Positions 44,348 through 53,954 of a stretch of 64,000 bases of DNA are shown one piece after another. Below the pieces are notes generated by a model. It did not search any database. It had not been told where the DNA came from and was given only the letters and a program-made list of their open reading frames with translations. The stretch comes from Pseudomonadota bacterium (GTDB taxonomy: Bacteria; Pseudomonadota; Alphaproteobacteria; Sphingomonadales; Sphingomonadaceae). Position numbers and translations under genes: made by a program. The stretch lies in contig JAFAFE010000005.1 of NCBI GenBank assembly GCA_023423655.1, positions 62,001-126,000 of the forward strand. The letters run 5' to 3'. The stretch's first letter is position 1; each line of letters starts with the position of its first letter.

Positions 44348-44468
44348 CCCCCACCCGTCATTGCGAGCGCCGTAGGCGCGCGGCAATCCAGATCCACGGA
44401 ACGCAAAGCTTGTGTGAGGCGACTCTGGATTGCCGCGCCGCTACGCGGCTCGCAATGACGGGTGGGGG
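44348..44468. repeat. 121-bp inverted-repeat element (REP/MITE-like)
   Basis: Arms of 21 bases (CCCCCACCCGTCATTGCGAGC and its complement, outer ends 44348 and 44468) enclose further imperfectly paired sequence (CGCGGCAATCCAGA against TCTGGATTGCCGCG), giving one long hairpin. The CGTCATTGCGAGC terminus is typical of dispersed palindromic elements of many alphaproteobacteria. It lies between putA and the divergent RNB gene. Confidence 0.75.
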
Positions 44469-44545
44469 CATAAGAAGTAACGAATCCGCACCATCGGCTT
44501 TTCAAGCCTTGCCCGACGCGGGTGGATGCGGATAGCAAAGGGGCG

Positions 44546-45931
44546 ATGAAAAGCCTGATCGACCCGACGCACACGCTGAACAGCGGCCTTGCCACCATCC
44601 GCCAGCAATTCCAGGTTCCGCCCGACTTCCCGCCCGACGTGCTGGCCGCCGCCAATGATGCCGCCACCCGCGCGCCGACCGCGCATCAGGACCGCACCGC
44701 GCTTCCCTTTGTGACCTTGGACCCGGCGACCTCGACCGACCTCGACCAAGCCTTTGCCATCGAAGTTGCGGGCGCGGACATCCTCCTGCGCTATGCGATT
44801 GCGGATGTGGCGTGGTTTGTCGATGATGGCGGGGTGCTTGATGCCGAAGCGTGGAAACGCGGCGCGACCATCTATATGCCCGACGGCAAGGCAGGGCTTT
44901 ATCCGCCGGTATTGAGCGAAAATGCGGCCAGCCTGCTCCCCGACGGCCCGCGCCCTGCGGTGATTTTCACTGTGCGGGTCGATGCGGATGGCGTGCCGAA
45001 ACTGGACGGGGCGGAACGCGCGATCATCCAAAGCCGCGCCAAGCTTGCGTATGACAGCGTGCGCCCCGCCGATTTGCCACAAGGTTTTGCCGAGCTTGCG
45101 CGGCGGATGCAGGCCGCCGAAGTCGCGCGCGGCGCGGCGCGCGTCGATCCGCCCGAGCAGGAGGTCGGCCATGATGCGGAAGGGCGGCCCGAACTTTTGT
45201 TCCGCCCGCGCCTCCAGTCGGAAGAGGATAATGCCGCGCTGTCGCTCGCGACCAATTTGGCGATTGCCGATGCGTTGCAGGCTAACGCTACAGGTCTGTT
45301 TCGTGTAATGGAGGAGCCGGGCGAACCGGCGATCCGGCGGCTGCGCCACACCGCGCGCGCGTTCGGGCTGGACTGGCCCGAAAGCGCCTCTTTGAGCGAT
45401 TATGAAAAGACGCTCGACCCCGCCGACGCGCGGCAAGCGGCGTTCATGCTCGCGATACGGCGGGCGGGCAATGGCGCAAGCTATAAGCCTTATGAAGCGG
45501 GCGTCACGCCCTGGCATTCGGCGATGGCGGCAACCTATACCCATGCGACCGCGCCGCTCCGCCGCTTGGCCGACCGCTATATTGTGCGCGCGGCATTAAG
45601 CGTCGCCAATGGCGAGGCGGTGGAACCGGTTGTCGCTGACGCCTTCCAGCGCCTCCCCAAAATCATGGCGCGCGCCGATTCGCTCGGCAATCAGGTCAAT
45701 AATGCGGTGATAGACCTCGCCGAAACCATCGTGTTGCAGGACAAAATCGGACAATCGTTCGACGCCATCGTCACCGACATAGACGAACGCGGCGTGAGGA
45801 TGCAGCTCAGCCAATACCCCGTCGTCGCCCGCGTCGTAGCGCGCGGCACCAACCCCGGCGACTCCATGCAAGTCCGCTTGGTCAAAGCCGACACAGCCAG
45901 CCGCACCTTGGAATTTGAACGCATAGCTTGA
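44546..45931 (+). CDS. RNB-domain exoribonuclease
   Basis: A 461-residue RNase II/R-like protein consisting mainly of an RNB catalytic domain. The acidic metal-binding motif DPATSTDLDQAF is at about residues 60-71, and YTHATAPLRRLADRYI carries the conserved C-terminal RNB signature. It lacks the N-terminal cold-shock domains of RNase II and R, and the S1 domain is reduced, as in a shorter actinobacterial/alphaproteobacterial group. It should degrade RNA 3'-5'. The start at 44546 follows AAAGGGGCG; a GTG at 44522 is possible. Confidence 0.88.
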   Translation: MKSLIDPTHTLNSGLATIRQQFQVPPDFPPDVLAAANDAATRAPTAHQDRTALPFVTLDPATSTDLDQAFAIEVAGADILLRYAIADVAWFVDDGGVLDAEAWKRGATIYMPDGKAGLYPPVLSENAASLLPDGPRPAVIFTVRVDADGVPKLDGAERAIIQSRAKLAYDSVRPADLPQGFAELARRMQAAEVARGAARVDPPEQEVGHDAEGRPELLFRPRLQSEEDNAALSLATNLAIADALQANATGLFRVMEEPGEPAIRRLRHTARAFGLDWPESASLSDYEKTLDPADARQAAFMLAIRRAGNGASYKPYEAGVTPWHSAMAATYTHATAPLRRLADRYIVRAALSVANGEAVEPVVADAFQRLPKIMARADSLGNQVNNAVIDLAETIVLQDKIGQSFDAIVTDIDERGVRMQLSQYPVVARVVARGTNPGDSMQVRLVKADTASRTLEFERIA

Positions 45932-45950
45932 GGGAGGGGGAGGGAATAAA

Positions 45951-46493
45951 ATAAAAAATCCCACGGTCATTGAACGCGCCGAACGATTAAAACAGGCCTT
46001 TAAGGAATCGGGCATCCGACAGTCGGAAGTTCTTGAACGACTGAAATTGAAGGAATCCACATTCCGTGGAAATCGAAACGGAAACGCCAATTTTGGTTAT
46101 AATCGTGCCCATGAATATGCCAAATTGTTCGGCGTTGATACGGGCTGGCTCTATCACGGTTCCAGCTATCACGACCATCTTGTTAATTTTAACGGAATGA
46201 AAGACGGGTATTGCGTCAGAGAGGATTTCCCAAATACCTTACAGGAGCAGTTATCCTCCGCGACAGCCTCGATGGTTTTGGATCAAACCGACAATATTCC
46301 TATGAGCGGCTATGCTTACGCTTTCGATATAAATGGCGTTGTTATTTATGGTATTTATCAAGCCCATCCTGCACCACGGATTGAGCCTCTTCCAATAAAT
46401 TTATCTCAAAAAACGATACCCTTAAATGCCAATCCGAGAACACGAACATGGCACGTGACAGGAAGAATAGTAAAAATAACGATTGAGATTTGA
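45951..46493 (+). CDS. XRE/Cro-CI-like protein without a standard start codon
   Basis: An open frame runs from just after the RNB stop to 46493 and encodes a clear helix-turn-helix (about ERAERLKQAFKESGIRQSEV, then KLFGVDTGWLYHG) like phage repressors. No ATG, GTG or TTG precedes the domain: the first is a TTG at 46047, inside it. A GGAGGG lies seven bases before an ATA at 45951, which would give the complete domain. The gene is AT-rich compared with its neighbours. The C-terminal half (about 90 residues) is not recognised. It may use a rare start, have lost its start by mutation, or be a decaying phage gene. Confidence 0.55.
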   Translation: MKNPTVIERAERLKQAFKESGIRQSEVLERLKLKESTFRGNRNGNANFGYNRAHEYAKLFGVDTGWLYHGSSYHDHLVNFNGMKDGYCVREDFPNTLQEQLSSATASMVLDQTDNIPMSGYAYAFDINGVVIYGIYQAHPAPRIEPLPINLSQKTIPLNANPRTRTWHVTGRIVKITIEI

Positions 46494-46518
46494 GATTTAT
46501 TTGCGAACCGGATTACAA

Positions 46519-46544
46519 GGCTTTTACGAAACTTTCGTAAAGCC
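46519..46544 (+). terminator. Hairpin after the XRE-like gene
   Basis: GGCTTTTACGAAA pairs with TTTCGTAAAGCC (one bulged T, one-base centre). It lies 25 bases after the stop; a second weak stem follows to about 46570. Confidence 0.5.
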
Positions 46545-46759
46545 AGAGAAATCATAGCTCTTTCTGGCTAGGTAGAACTACTGTCAGTTTGAACCCTCCA
46601 ATCACCGTTCGGGCGACAAAGTGACAAGGCGCGAAGTCGATTATCCAACAAGGAGTTGCCACCGGCCAAGGCGACCGAGCGACTTGTGCGGAAAATCTGT
46701 CAGTCGACGCGCCTACGGATTTCGGATGAGAAATCGAAATATCGGAACGGCGTTGCCGC

Positions 46760-47377
46760 CTAGCGGGGTCGCGACATTAGAACGTCTGTCTCGCCCATGA
46801 CGATCGCGACAATCTCCAGCACCACCGGATCGGGGAGTTCGAGCAACCGCGCAAACAGTGGCGCAAAAGGGGGACAGCCCAGCGGCCTTCCCGTGACGCT
46901 GGGCGCTTCCGGATCGAAGCCGAGCACGTCGAGCACCGCGCGGCGCTTAGTGTCGAACGCCGCCTCGGCTGGACAGCTCTCGACGCTCTCGGCGATATCC
47001 TCCTTCGGCACGCGCTGGCCCTCGACATCGACGCGCCAGAGATCGGCGCCAGCGATGACATGCGCTAGCATCGCCCGCAGCGCCACCCCGCCATGACCCG
47101 CTAGATCGGCGCACACCGCCGCATGGCGATGCAGGTCGATATATGCATTGAGCGGACCCGACACCTCGGGCCGCACCGGCTTCGCGACGACCGCATCGCC
47201 CTCGCCATCGCCGCTGCCCGCCGAAAGCCGCTTCGCTTCCTTCGATGTGACGAACCCTTCGTGGAACGTCACCTCTCCGCTCTCGCGCACCTCTGCGACG
47301 TCGGGGTCTTTCCCCTTCCCGCACATGTTGGCAGCGGCAATGGTCAGATTGCCCAGATCGACGAAATCCAGCTTCAT
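46760..47377 (-). pseudogene. ParB-family relic with internal deletion and C-terminal truncation
   Basis: The 205-codon frame starts like a plasmid-type ParB (MKLDFVDLGNLTIAAANM, then KGKDPDV) but jumps within about 30 residues to sequence from the C-terminal third (EVRESGEVTFHEGFVTSKEA, NAYIDLHRHAAV, LRAMLAHVIAGADLWRV, RRAVLDVLGFDPEAPSVTG). The nuclease-like core and helix-turn-helix, several hundred residues, are missing, and the end (GETDVLMSRPR) is short of the family C-terminus. A GGAAGAAAG ribosome site is retained. It differs from the full-length ParB at 1914-3902 and marks a second, older mobile element. Confidence 0.7.
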
Positions 47378-48194
47378 GACTTTCTTCCTTTTCTTCAACC
47401 ACACCCGGCCCCGGACGGCGGGGCGGGCGGCGAGAAAAGGCTACGGGACCGCTCCAAAGGACCGCGCGCGCCCGAAGGGCCGCAATGCAATGGAGGAGCC
47501 GGGTCCGGCGGACCGGCTTGCGGGGCGTCCGAGCGGTCCCATAGCCGTGCGCCGAACGACACGCTGTCCGTGGCCAGCTCACCGGCAACGCCGCCGTGCG
47601 GTCAGCGCGGCGTCATCTTCGGAGAACAGACGCGCCGTTGGCGAAGCCGCCGGCGGGGAGGCGTGCGTGCGGGCCTGTGCTTAGCCGCCGCCCCGCCAAG
47701 ACCAGCGAGCCCAAGAGCGCTGCGCGGCCAACCGTGCAAACACGCGACCTCTGGCGGCAGCCTGTCGCCGCCGGTGCGCGCTCAATTGAGGCCGCGCTCG
47801 TTTTCTCACGTTTTTAGCGGACTGTCCGCTGCTAGGCGTCGCTCCAGATAACGGATATTCCGAGTTGCTATCGCCGAACACTACCGAGCGGGCAACAAAA
47901 CGGCCAATGTGCGTTTATATGCAATAGCCGCCGCACCACCCAAATAGCCGACTGACTGCAATAGTCAGGACAGACGCGCAATCCCTGACCGCGCCAGCCG
48001 TCGGTGACAAGGGACCATCAGGAACCGGGCGTACACTTGGCGGGTCGTAGGGAGCGGCCAGCCTCTGCGCGAGAAGTGCGGCCGGATTTTTAGCCGGTCG
48101 TAAGAAAAAGGTTTTCCACTTCCTTGTTCAAGTCACTGCGGAAAACTGCACCTCTCGCTGTCGCGGTGTTGAAACGAGAGAATGGCTGCTCGGG
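47378..48194. other. Non-coding scar beside the ParB relic
   Basis: About 800 bases, very GC-rich to about 47830 and then mixed. The frames present are shadows with arginine/proline-rich composition. No tRNA, insertion sequence or recognisable gene is seen. It is probably the former upstream region of the ParB gene plus flanking debris. Confidence 0.5.
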
Positions 48195-49392
48195 TTAGAT
48201 AACACGCTGCGATCGGAGGGCCGAAATCTGCTCACGCGTCATGCCAAGTGAAGATTCTAGTATCTCGTCAGTTTGTGCTCCAAGCTCCGGAGCCAAGCGC
48301 GGTACCGGCGCTGGTGTTGCGCTTAATCTCGGCATTTTCAGTTGGCCAATGCGGGGATTGTCGAGAGTCAAAATTCCGCCGCGTGCGGCATAATGTGGAT
48401 TGTCGAGGATATCGCCAGCCGAATATATGAGCGAATAGGCGAGCCCCTTCGCTTCAAGCAAGTCGCAGACTTCGGATGTCGGCATAGACAAATCCAATCC
48501 GCCACGATTTTATTTATTTATCTCCCTCACATGCTCCCATCTCCAGCGCGTGCGTGCGGTAGCGCGCATCTTCGAGCAGGTCCAAACGGTTCATTGCCGT
48601 GCATAGGCGGGCGAACAGCCCATCATTGGAAATGGTCATGACGAGATAGCGACCATCGCTCGTCTCGAAATGGTCACCCGGTGCCGCGCCAAAATGTAGG
48701 TTACCTGTCCGGTCGCGCTTATTCCCGAGTTTGTCGAACGCAGTGATCATGACGTCCGTGAATCGGAAGGCCGTCTCAAACAGCGACAAGTCAATATGCT
48801 GGCCAAGTCCGCCAGCCACGTCGCGATGGTAAAGCGCGACCGTCACGGAATAGGCGCCGAAGATGGCGGTTTGATAATCCGCAATGGCAGCGCCAAGTCG
48901 AACCGGTGGCCGATCCGGATCGCCGGTCATGTGGAGCAGGCCAGAATAGGCAAGCGCGATGCGATCGTAGGCGGCGCGCGATGCATTGGGGCCGGTCTGC
49001 CCGTATCCGGAAATGCTGAGCATGCCGAGCCGCGGATTTGTTTCCCGCAGGCGTTCATAGTCGATGCTCCATTTCTTCATCGTTCCGGGACGGAAATTCT
49101 CGATGAGGACATCGGCTTGCTTCACAAGTTCGCGCAGGATCGATTGTCCCTCTTCTTGGCGGAGATCGAGCGTCAGAGAGCGTTTTCCGCGACCCTCGAT
49201 ATTCCACCAGAGGCCTTCGCCATCGATCGCCGGACCATTGGAACGAATGGTATCGCTGCCGTCCGGGCGCTCGACCTTAATCACGTCAGCACCGAGATCG
49301 CTCATAAGCGTCGCGGCAACTAGGCCGGCAACCATTGTGCCGAGGTCGAGAATGGTAATCCCCGCCAGCGGCCCTCGCCCTTCCTCGGTCAT
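48195..49392 (-). pseudogene. CaiB/BaiF CoA-transferase disrupted by indels
   Basis: The first 290 codons (from ATG 49392) form a class III CoA-transferase: ILDLGTMVAGLVAATLMSDLGADVIKVE, VLIENFRPGTM, and the catalytic Asp region GAAIADYQTA. The frame then ends at 48514, and the C-terminal 100 residues (PTSEVCDLLEAKGLAYSLI to LRSQRVI) continue in another phase from about 48490. Reading through needs three changes: one extra base in CCC at 48536-48538, an extra TTTA in the run at 48509-48520, and a shift near 48487-48493. Family members transfer CoA from an acyl-CoA to a carboxylic acid. A full-length homologue begins at 62774. Confidence 0.75.
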
Positions 49393-49405
49393 CGAACCTC
49401 CAATC

Positions 49406-50683
49406 TCACCCCTCGCGGGCCGTGATATCGGCCACCAGTGTCCGGCTCGCTCGCCAATAGCTGATCGACGAAAGCGCCTTGGCGAAAACCACGATGCAAA
49501 GGGCCCAGCGAAGCGATTCGATCCCGAAGGACGGCTCCAGGAGGTCGCTGAGCAGTCCGATAATCTGGGGTCCGAGGCCTGCGCCGATAAGGTTCATGAC
49601 GAAGAGTAGAATTGCCGCCGCAAGCGCCCGGGTTCGTGGCTCGGCCAGCAACTGCACGCTCGCAAAAACCGGGGAGAGGTAGGCATAGTTGAGTATGCCC
49701 GGAATTGCGAAGAGGAGAAATGCGAGTTGCGGGCTCCCTGCAACGAAGACACTAAAATAAAAGGGCGTGGCGACCAGCATCGCGATCGCGGGAACGAGAA
49801 CATACCAAGCCTTGTTGCGCCGCCCGAGATATTCGGCGACCCACCCGCCGCCGAGAACCCCGATCGCGCCCGAAATCCCGGTCGCGAGCCCGAGATACAA
49901 GCCGATCTCGGCGGTACCCATGCCATGCGACCGGATGAAGAAGGTCGGCGTCCACTGGAGGATCCCGTAACCCCCGATCGCATTCAATGACGATGCAATG
50001 ACAATATTGCGGTAACTCGGAACCGCCCACAGCTGCCGGAAAGCGCCCCAGGCCGAGACCTCGCCCTGACTCTTTATCGCCTTGCGTTCAGGTTCCTTGA
50101 TCGTGAGCCATGTCAGCAGGGCGAGCGCGACGCCCGGCAATCCGACGATCATGAAGGCGTGGCGCCAGCTGAAATGTTCGTTGATCCACCCGCCGGCGGC
50201 GAGGCCGATTAGGATGCCGACGGGCAGCCCGAGCGAATAGATCGCAAGCGCGCGCACCCGCCAGCTACTCGGAAATATATCGGTCAGCATCGAGTGGGCG
50301 GGCGGCGTACAGCCGGCCTCGCCGACCGCGACCGCCGTCCGCGCCGCAAGCAGTTGCGGGAAGGTCCGGGCAAGACCGCAGACCGCGGTCATCGCGCTCC
50401 ACAAGGCGAGGCTCGCGACGACGACATTACGCCGCGACCATCGGTCGGCGAGGCGCGCCAGCGGGACACCGAACACCGCGTAGAAGAAAGCGAAGGTGAT
50501 GCCGGTAAGGAAACCGAGCTGTGTGTCGTTGAGCTCGAGGTCGGTCCGGATAGACTCCATCAGAATCGACAGGATCTGACGGTCGATATAGTTGAACACG
50601 TTGATCGCAAAAAGTACCGCGAGGACGTACCAGGCATAGAGAGAAGCGGGCTTCTCCGCGCCATCTGCCGAAACATTCGTCAT
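49406..50683 (-). CDS. MFS transporter (spinster-like)
   Basis: A 425-residue transporter with 12 predicted membrane helices. MFS signature motifs are visible: FNYIDRQILSIL in helix 1, GVPLARLADRWSRRNVV between helices 2 and 3, and GEAGCTPPAHSMLTDIFP. The spinster-like group is frequent in sphingomonad catabolic clusters and probably imports or exports an organic acid. It lies 13 bases upstream of the broken CoA-transferase gene, on the same strand. The start at 50683 is preferred over GTG 50734 because the longer form adds a glutamine-rich tail without a ribosome site. Confidence 0.88.
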   Translation of the reverse strand: MTNVSADGAEKPASLYAWYVLAVLFAINVFNYIDRQILSILMESIRTDLELNDTQLGFLTGITFAFFYAVFGVPLARLADRWSRRNVVVASLALWSAMTAVCGLARTFPQLLAARTAVAVGEAGCTPPAHSMLTDIFPSSWRVRALAIYSLGLPVGILIGLAAGGWINEHFSWRHAFMIVGLPGVALALLTWLTIKEPERKAIKSQGEVSAWGAFRQLWAVPSYRNIVIASSLNAIGGYGILQWTPTFFIRSHGMGTAEIGLYLGLATGISGAIGVLGGGWVAEYLGRRNKAWYVLVPAIAMLVATPFYFSVFVAGSPQLAFLLFAIPGILNYAYLSPVFASVQLLAEPRTRALAAAILLFVMNLIGAGLGPQIIGLLSDLLEPSFGIESLRWALCIVVFAKALSSISYWRASRTLVADITAREG

Positions 50684-50777
50684 TTGCTGATCAACTTTCT
50701 GTTGCTGGCGAAGCGGCGCAGTGCTGCCGAACACAATGCGCGCATTTCGCGGCGCATCGTGTCCGGCCAGCGATGTC

Positions 50778-53009
50778 CTAGAAGGAATAATCCAAGCGGA
50801 CGCCGTAGGTCCTCGGCTGCGCGAGCACCTGCGAATCTGCCGTTCCCGACGTCGTCAGCGTGAGGCTATATTGTTCATTGAATAGATTCTCGCCCCATAG
50901 CGAGATGCGGAAATCGGCCGGGCCGGGTTTCCAGCCGATTTCGGCGTTAGCAAGCAATTTCGAGGGTTCGCGGAGACGGTTGAACGTATCCCAATAGCTG
51001 TGGCCGGAATAATAGAGGTTTCCGGACAGCGAAATCTCGCCATCGCCTACGGGCGCAGTATAATTTCCGCCGACATTCGCCGTGAAAAACGGCGTGTTAT
51101 TGACGCGATTGCCGCTGACGTCGCAGATCACCGTTCGGTTGCCGCCGATCGTCGGACCTGTTCCCATGACGCACGCAGTCGCGGGGACCGGGTTTACCGT
51201 GGTGGCGGGGATCGTCACCTGTGCATTGGTGAAGTTCTTGAACTTCCCGCTGAGCGCCGAGACGCCGGTGCGCAACGTTAGCTGCGAGCTCGGCTTGATT
51301 ACGGCTTCGAACTCGCCGCCATAGATGCGCGCGCTGCCGGCATTCTGCAGGATCGACAGCAGGGTCACGGGATCGCGCGCTTGGTTCTGCATATCCTTAT
51401 AGTCGGTGTAGTAGCCGGCCAGATTTATGCGGAGCCACGGCGTGATGTCGCTCTTCAGGCCAATCTCATATTGTTTGACATTCTCCGGCTGGACCGGGCG
51501 CAAAGCGGCTTGGTTCGTCGTCGCCGGGGCGAACAGCCCGCTTTTGAAGGCTTCGCCATATTTGGCATAGAGGTTTAGCGAGGACGACGGCTGGTATTGC
51601 AGCGTAAGGCTTGGGGTGAATTTGCTGAACGTGGCCTTGGCGGCCAGCGTGCCGCCCGGCAGCGGCCGCGTCACGACCGACTCCAACCGACGCTTTTCCT
51701 TCGTGTATCGCCCCCCGGCGATGACAGAAAATGTGTCGGTGAGCGCGTAGGTCGCCTGGAGATAGGCCGCATAGCTATCGGTGTAGGAATGCGGATCGAT
51801 ATCGGTCGATGGCGCTCCGTTCACTCGCACTTGGTAGAAGGGATAATAAGAGTGATCGTGGAAATAGACGAGACCGCCGACCAGCTGGAGCGGCCCGTCC
51901 CATTCGGACGTGAAATAGGTCTCATGATAGAGATTCTTCGAATTCATCGTGTAATCGATCGTCGCGAGTTCGGCGCGTGTGCCGTCCGAATCTGCCAGAA
52001 TGTCGAGCGTGTTGTACTGATAGGCGGTGAGCGACGTGACTGTCACTGGGTCGAGCCGGAGAATGGCTGTTACCGTCCCGGTATATTGCTCAAGATTGTT
52101 GCGTGGGTCATAAGAGAGCGACGACGTGTAAGGCGCGATCCCATAGGGATTGCCGACGACGCGTCGACCGGTCGTATTCTGTTCGAACGGCCGATAAGCC
52201 TCGCCCGTCGACTCCTTATTGCGCGTATAGCTGCCTGCGAGACGCAATTCGAAAGTCCCGCCTTGATTGATGTAGAGCTTCGCACGCGTCGAAAAATCGT
52301 CGCGAGAGCCAATCTTGTCGTCACGGCCGAAGTCGTAAATATAGCCATCGTCGCGTGTGATCACGAAGGCAACGCTCCCAGCGACCTTCTCCGAGCCGAC
52401 CGAGGCATAGCCCTTGGCGACAACTTCGTTGAAACGTCCGTAGCTCAGACTGAGCGACCCGGTGAGATCCTGCGAGGGCGTCTTGGTGATGACGTTGACT
52501 GCACCGCCGGTAGCGTTGCGCCCGAAGAGCGCACCCTGCGGCCCTTTGAGGACCTCGATCCGCTCGATGTCGTTGAACTGAAAATTCTGCCCGCCGAGGA
52601 ACGACTGGTAGGCACCGTCGACATAGATCGGCACGGTCGATTCATCGCCCGCGGCGACGCCGCGAACACCGATCCCGCGAATGGTCGGCTGGGGCGAATA
52701 GACATATTGCGTGAAGTTGAGACCCGGCGTGACCTGCGTCAGTTCGTTCGTGCTGGAAATTCCGGCGGCCGCGAGCATACCGCTATCGAACGCGGTGATC
52801 GCCACGGGAACGTCCTGGAGTCGCTCTTCGCGACGGTTCGCAGTCACGATGATGTCGCCGACGCCAGCTTCTTCCGTTTGAGCCTGCTCGGGGGCCGGTG
52901 CTGAATCCTGGGCGAAAGCCGGTGCCGCCGAGACAAGCGCGCCCACTGCAACGCAGCAACCGAGCATCAGATTGATCGTGCGGCTCTTTCCTTGAGTCAT
53001 GTCAGTCAT
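50778..53009 (-). CDS. TonB-dependent outer-membrane receptor
   Basis: A 743-residue receptor: signal peptide ending at AFAQD, TonB-box region followed by the plug domain (IIVTANRREERLQDVPVAITAF, FGRNATGGAVNVITKTP) and a 22-strand barrel ending in Phe (YGVRLDYSF). This CirA/FecA-unlike, IIVTAxRRxExLQDVP type is greatly expanded in sphingomonads and usually imports hydrophobic or aromatic carbon sources rather than iron. The start at 53009 has GGGGAG five bases upstream. It sits inside the acyl-CoA catabolic cluster, so I infer uptake of that cluster's substrate. Confidence 0.93.
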   Translation of the reverse strand: MTDMTQGKSRTINLMLGCCVAVGALVSAAPAFAQDSAPAPEQAQTEEAGVGDIIVTANRREERLQDVPVAITAFDSGMLAAAGISSTNELTQVTPGLNFTQYVYSPQPTIRGIGVRGVAAGDESTVPIYVDGAYQSFLGGQNFQFNDIERIEVLKGPQGALFGRNATGGAVNVITKTPSQDLTGSLSLSYGRFNEVVAKGYASVGSEKVAGSVAFVITRDDGYIYDFGRDDKIGSRDDFSTRAKLYINQGGTFELRLAGSYTRNKESTGEAYRPFEQNTTGRRVVGNPYGIAPYTSSLSYDPRNNLEQYTGTVTAILRLDPVTVTSLTAYQYNTLDILADSDGTRAELATIDYTMNSKNLYHETYFTSEWDGPLQLVGGLVYFHDHSYYPFYQVRVNGAPSTDIDPHSYTDSYAAYLQATYALTDTFSVIAGGRYTKEKRRLESVVTRPLPGGTLAAKATFSKFTPSLTLQYQPSSSLNLYAKYGEAFKSGLFAPATTNQAALRPVQPENVKQYEIGLKSDITPWLRINLAGYYTDYKDMQNQARDPVTLLSILQNAGSARIYGGEFEAVIKPSSQLTLRTGVSALSGKFKNFTNAQVTIPATTVNPVPATACVMGTGPTIGGNRTVICDVSGNRVNNTPFFTANVGGNYTAPVGDGEISLSGNLYYSGHSYWDTFNRLREPSKLLANAEIGWKPGPADFRISLWGENLFNEQYSLTLTTSGTADSQVLAQPRTYGVRLDYSF

Positions 53010-53050
53010 ATCTACTCCCCTTCCCAATTTTTTGAATCTCAGTTCAATAT

Positions 53051-53884
53051 TCAATCATCACTAACTCGCAGGAATTCAGGCGCGCGCCGTTTCAGAAACG
53101 AATTGACACCTTCGACAAAATCTTTGGATTTCGAGCTTTCCAGCATCAGTGCGTAGGATTTGCTCATCGCCTCATCGAGGCTCGTTTCGAGGTCCTCATA
53201 AGCCTGCCTCTTGATGATTCTGAGCGAGTTGGGCGCGCAGCGCGCCGCCATATCCGCGATATATCGTTTCGCGAATTCTACGACGTCGTCGCCCTCGACG
53301 ATCCGGTTGAGGAGGCCGATACGCACGGCTTCGGCCGCATCGACCTTGCGACTCGACAACAGCATGTCGAGCGCATGGCCGTGGCCGACAAGCCGCGGGA
53401 GAATCCAGCTGAGCCCCCATTCGGCAATCAGGCCCCGCTCGGGAAACGCCGCCTTGAACATGGCGCTGGGCGATCCAAAGCGAACGTCGCAAAATGCTGC
53501 GATCGGGAGCGCCATGCCAACCACGGGTCCGCTGATCGCGGCAACGACGGGCTTTCGCACCGAAGCGAAATAGGCGTAGGAGAGGCGGAACCCACGCGGC
53601 ATATCCTGGTCGCCCGGCGACGCGCGCGCGATATCGGAATCGGGCGCGATTGGGTCACCGCCGGACGCGATCGCATGGGCATCCTGGAGGTCTCGGCCCG
53701 AACAAAAGGCGCCGCCCGCCCCGGTCAGCACGATCCCGACGACGCGCCTGTCGGCTTCGGCTGCCGCTAGCGCGTGCCGGACTTCCTTGCCCATGCGGTC
53801 GGTCCAGGCATTGAGCTGTTTCGGTCGATTAAACGTGATGACCGCGACCGGATCGTCGACGTCGTAGAGAATATCGCTGTACAC
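53051..53884 (-). CDS. Enoyl-CoA hydratase/isomerase family protein
   Basis: A 277-residue crotonase-fold enzyme. The oxyanion-hole segments GAGGAFCSGRDL and SGPVVGMALPIAAFCDVRF are present, and the position of the general acid/base Glu is in PERGLIAEWGLSWILPRL. It should hydrate or isomerise an enoyl-CoA in beta-oxidation. A GTG at 53884 is chosen because AGGTCAGGATT lies upstream and the protein then begins with the usual family N-terminus; a GTG at 53932 would add 16 unlikely residues. It lies 41 bases upstream of the TonB receptor gene. Confidence 0.88.
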   Translation of the reverse strand: MYSDILYDVDDPVAVITFNRPKQLNAWTDRMGKEVRHALAAAEADRRVVGIVLTGAGGAFCSGRDLQDAHAIASGGDPIAPDSDIARASPGDQDMPRGFRLSYAYFASVRKPVVAAISGPVVGMALPIAAFCDVRFGSPSAMFKAAFPERGLIAEWGLSWILPRLVGHGHALDMLLSSRKVDAAEAVRIGLLNRIVEGDDVVEFAKRYIADMAARCAPNSLRIIKRQAYEDLETSLDEAMSKSYALMLESSKSKDFVEGVNSFLKRRAPEFLRVSDD

Positions 53885-53954
53885 AATCCTGACCTTTGCA
53901 TTTGTCCCGGAAGTGGATGACCGCGCGGCCACCGTGGAGCGGCGGCGTTATCGG

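Noticed and set aside
46947..47851. Long frames on both strands around the ParB relic
   Set aside because: Arginine/alanine/proline-rich GC shadows; only the relic frame shows family motifs.
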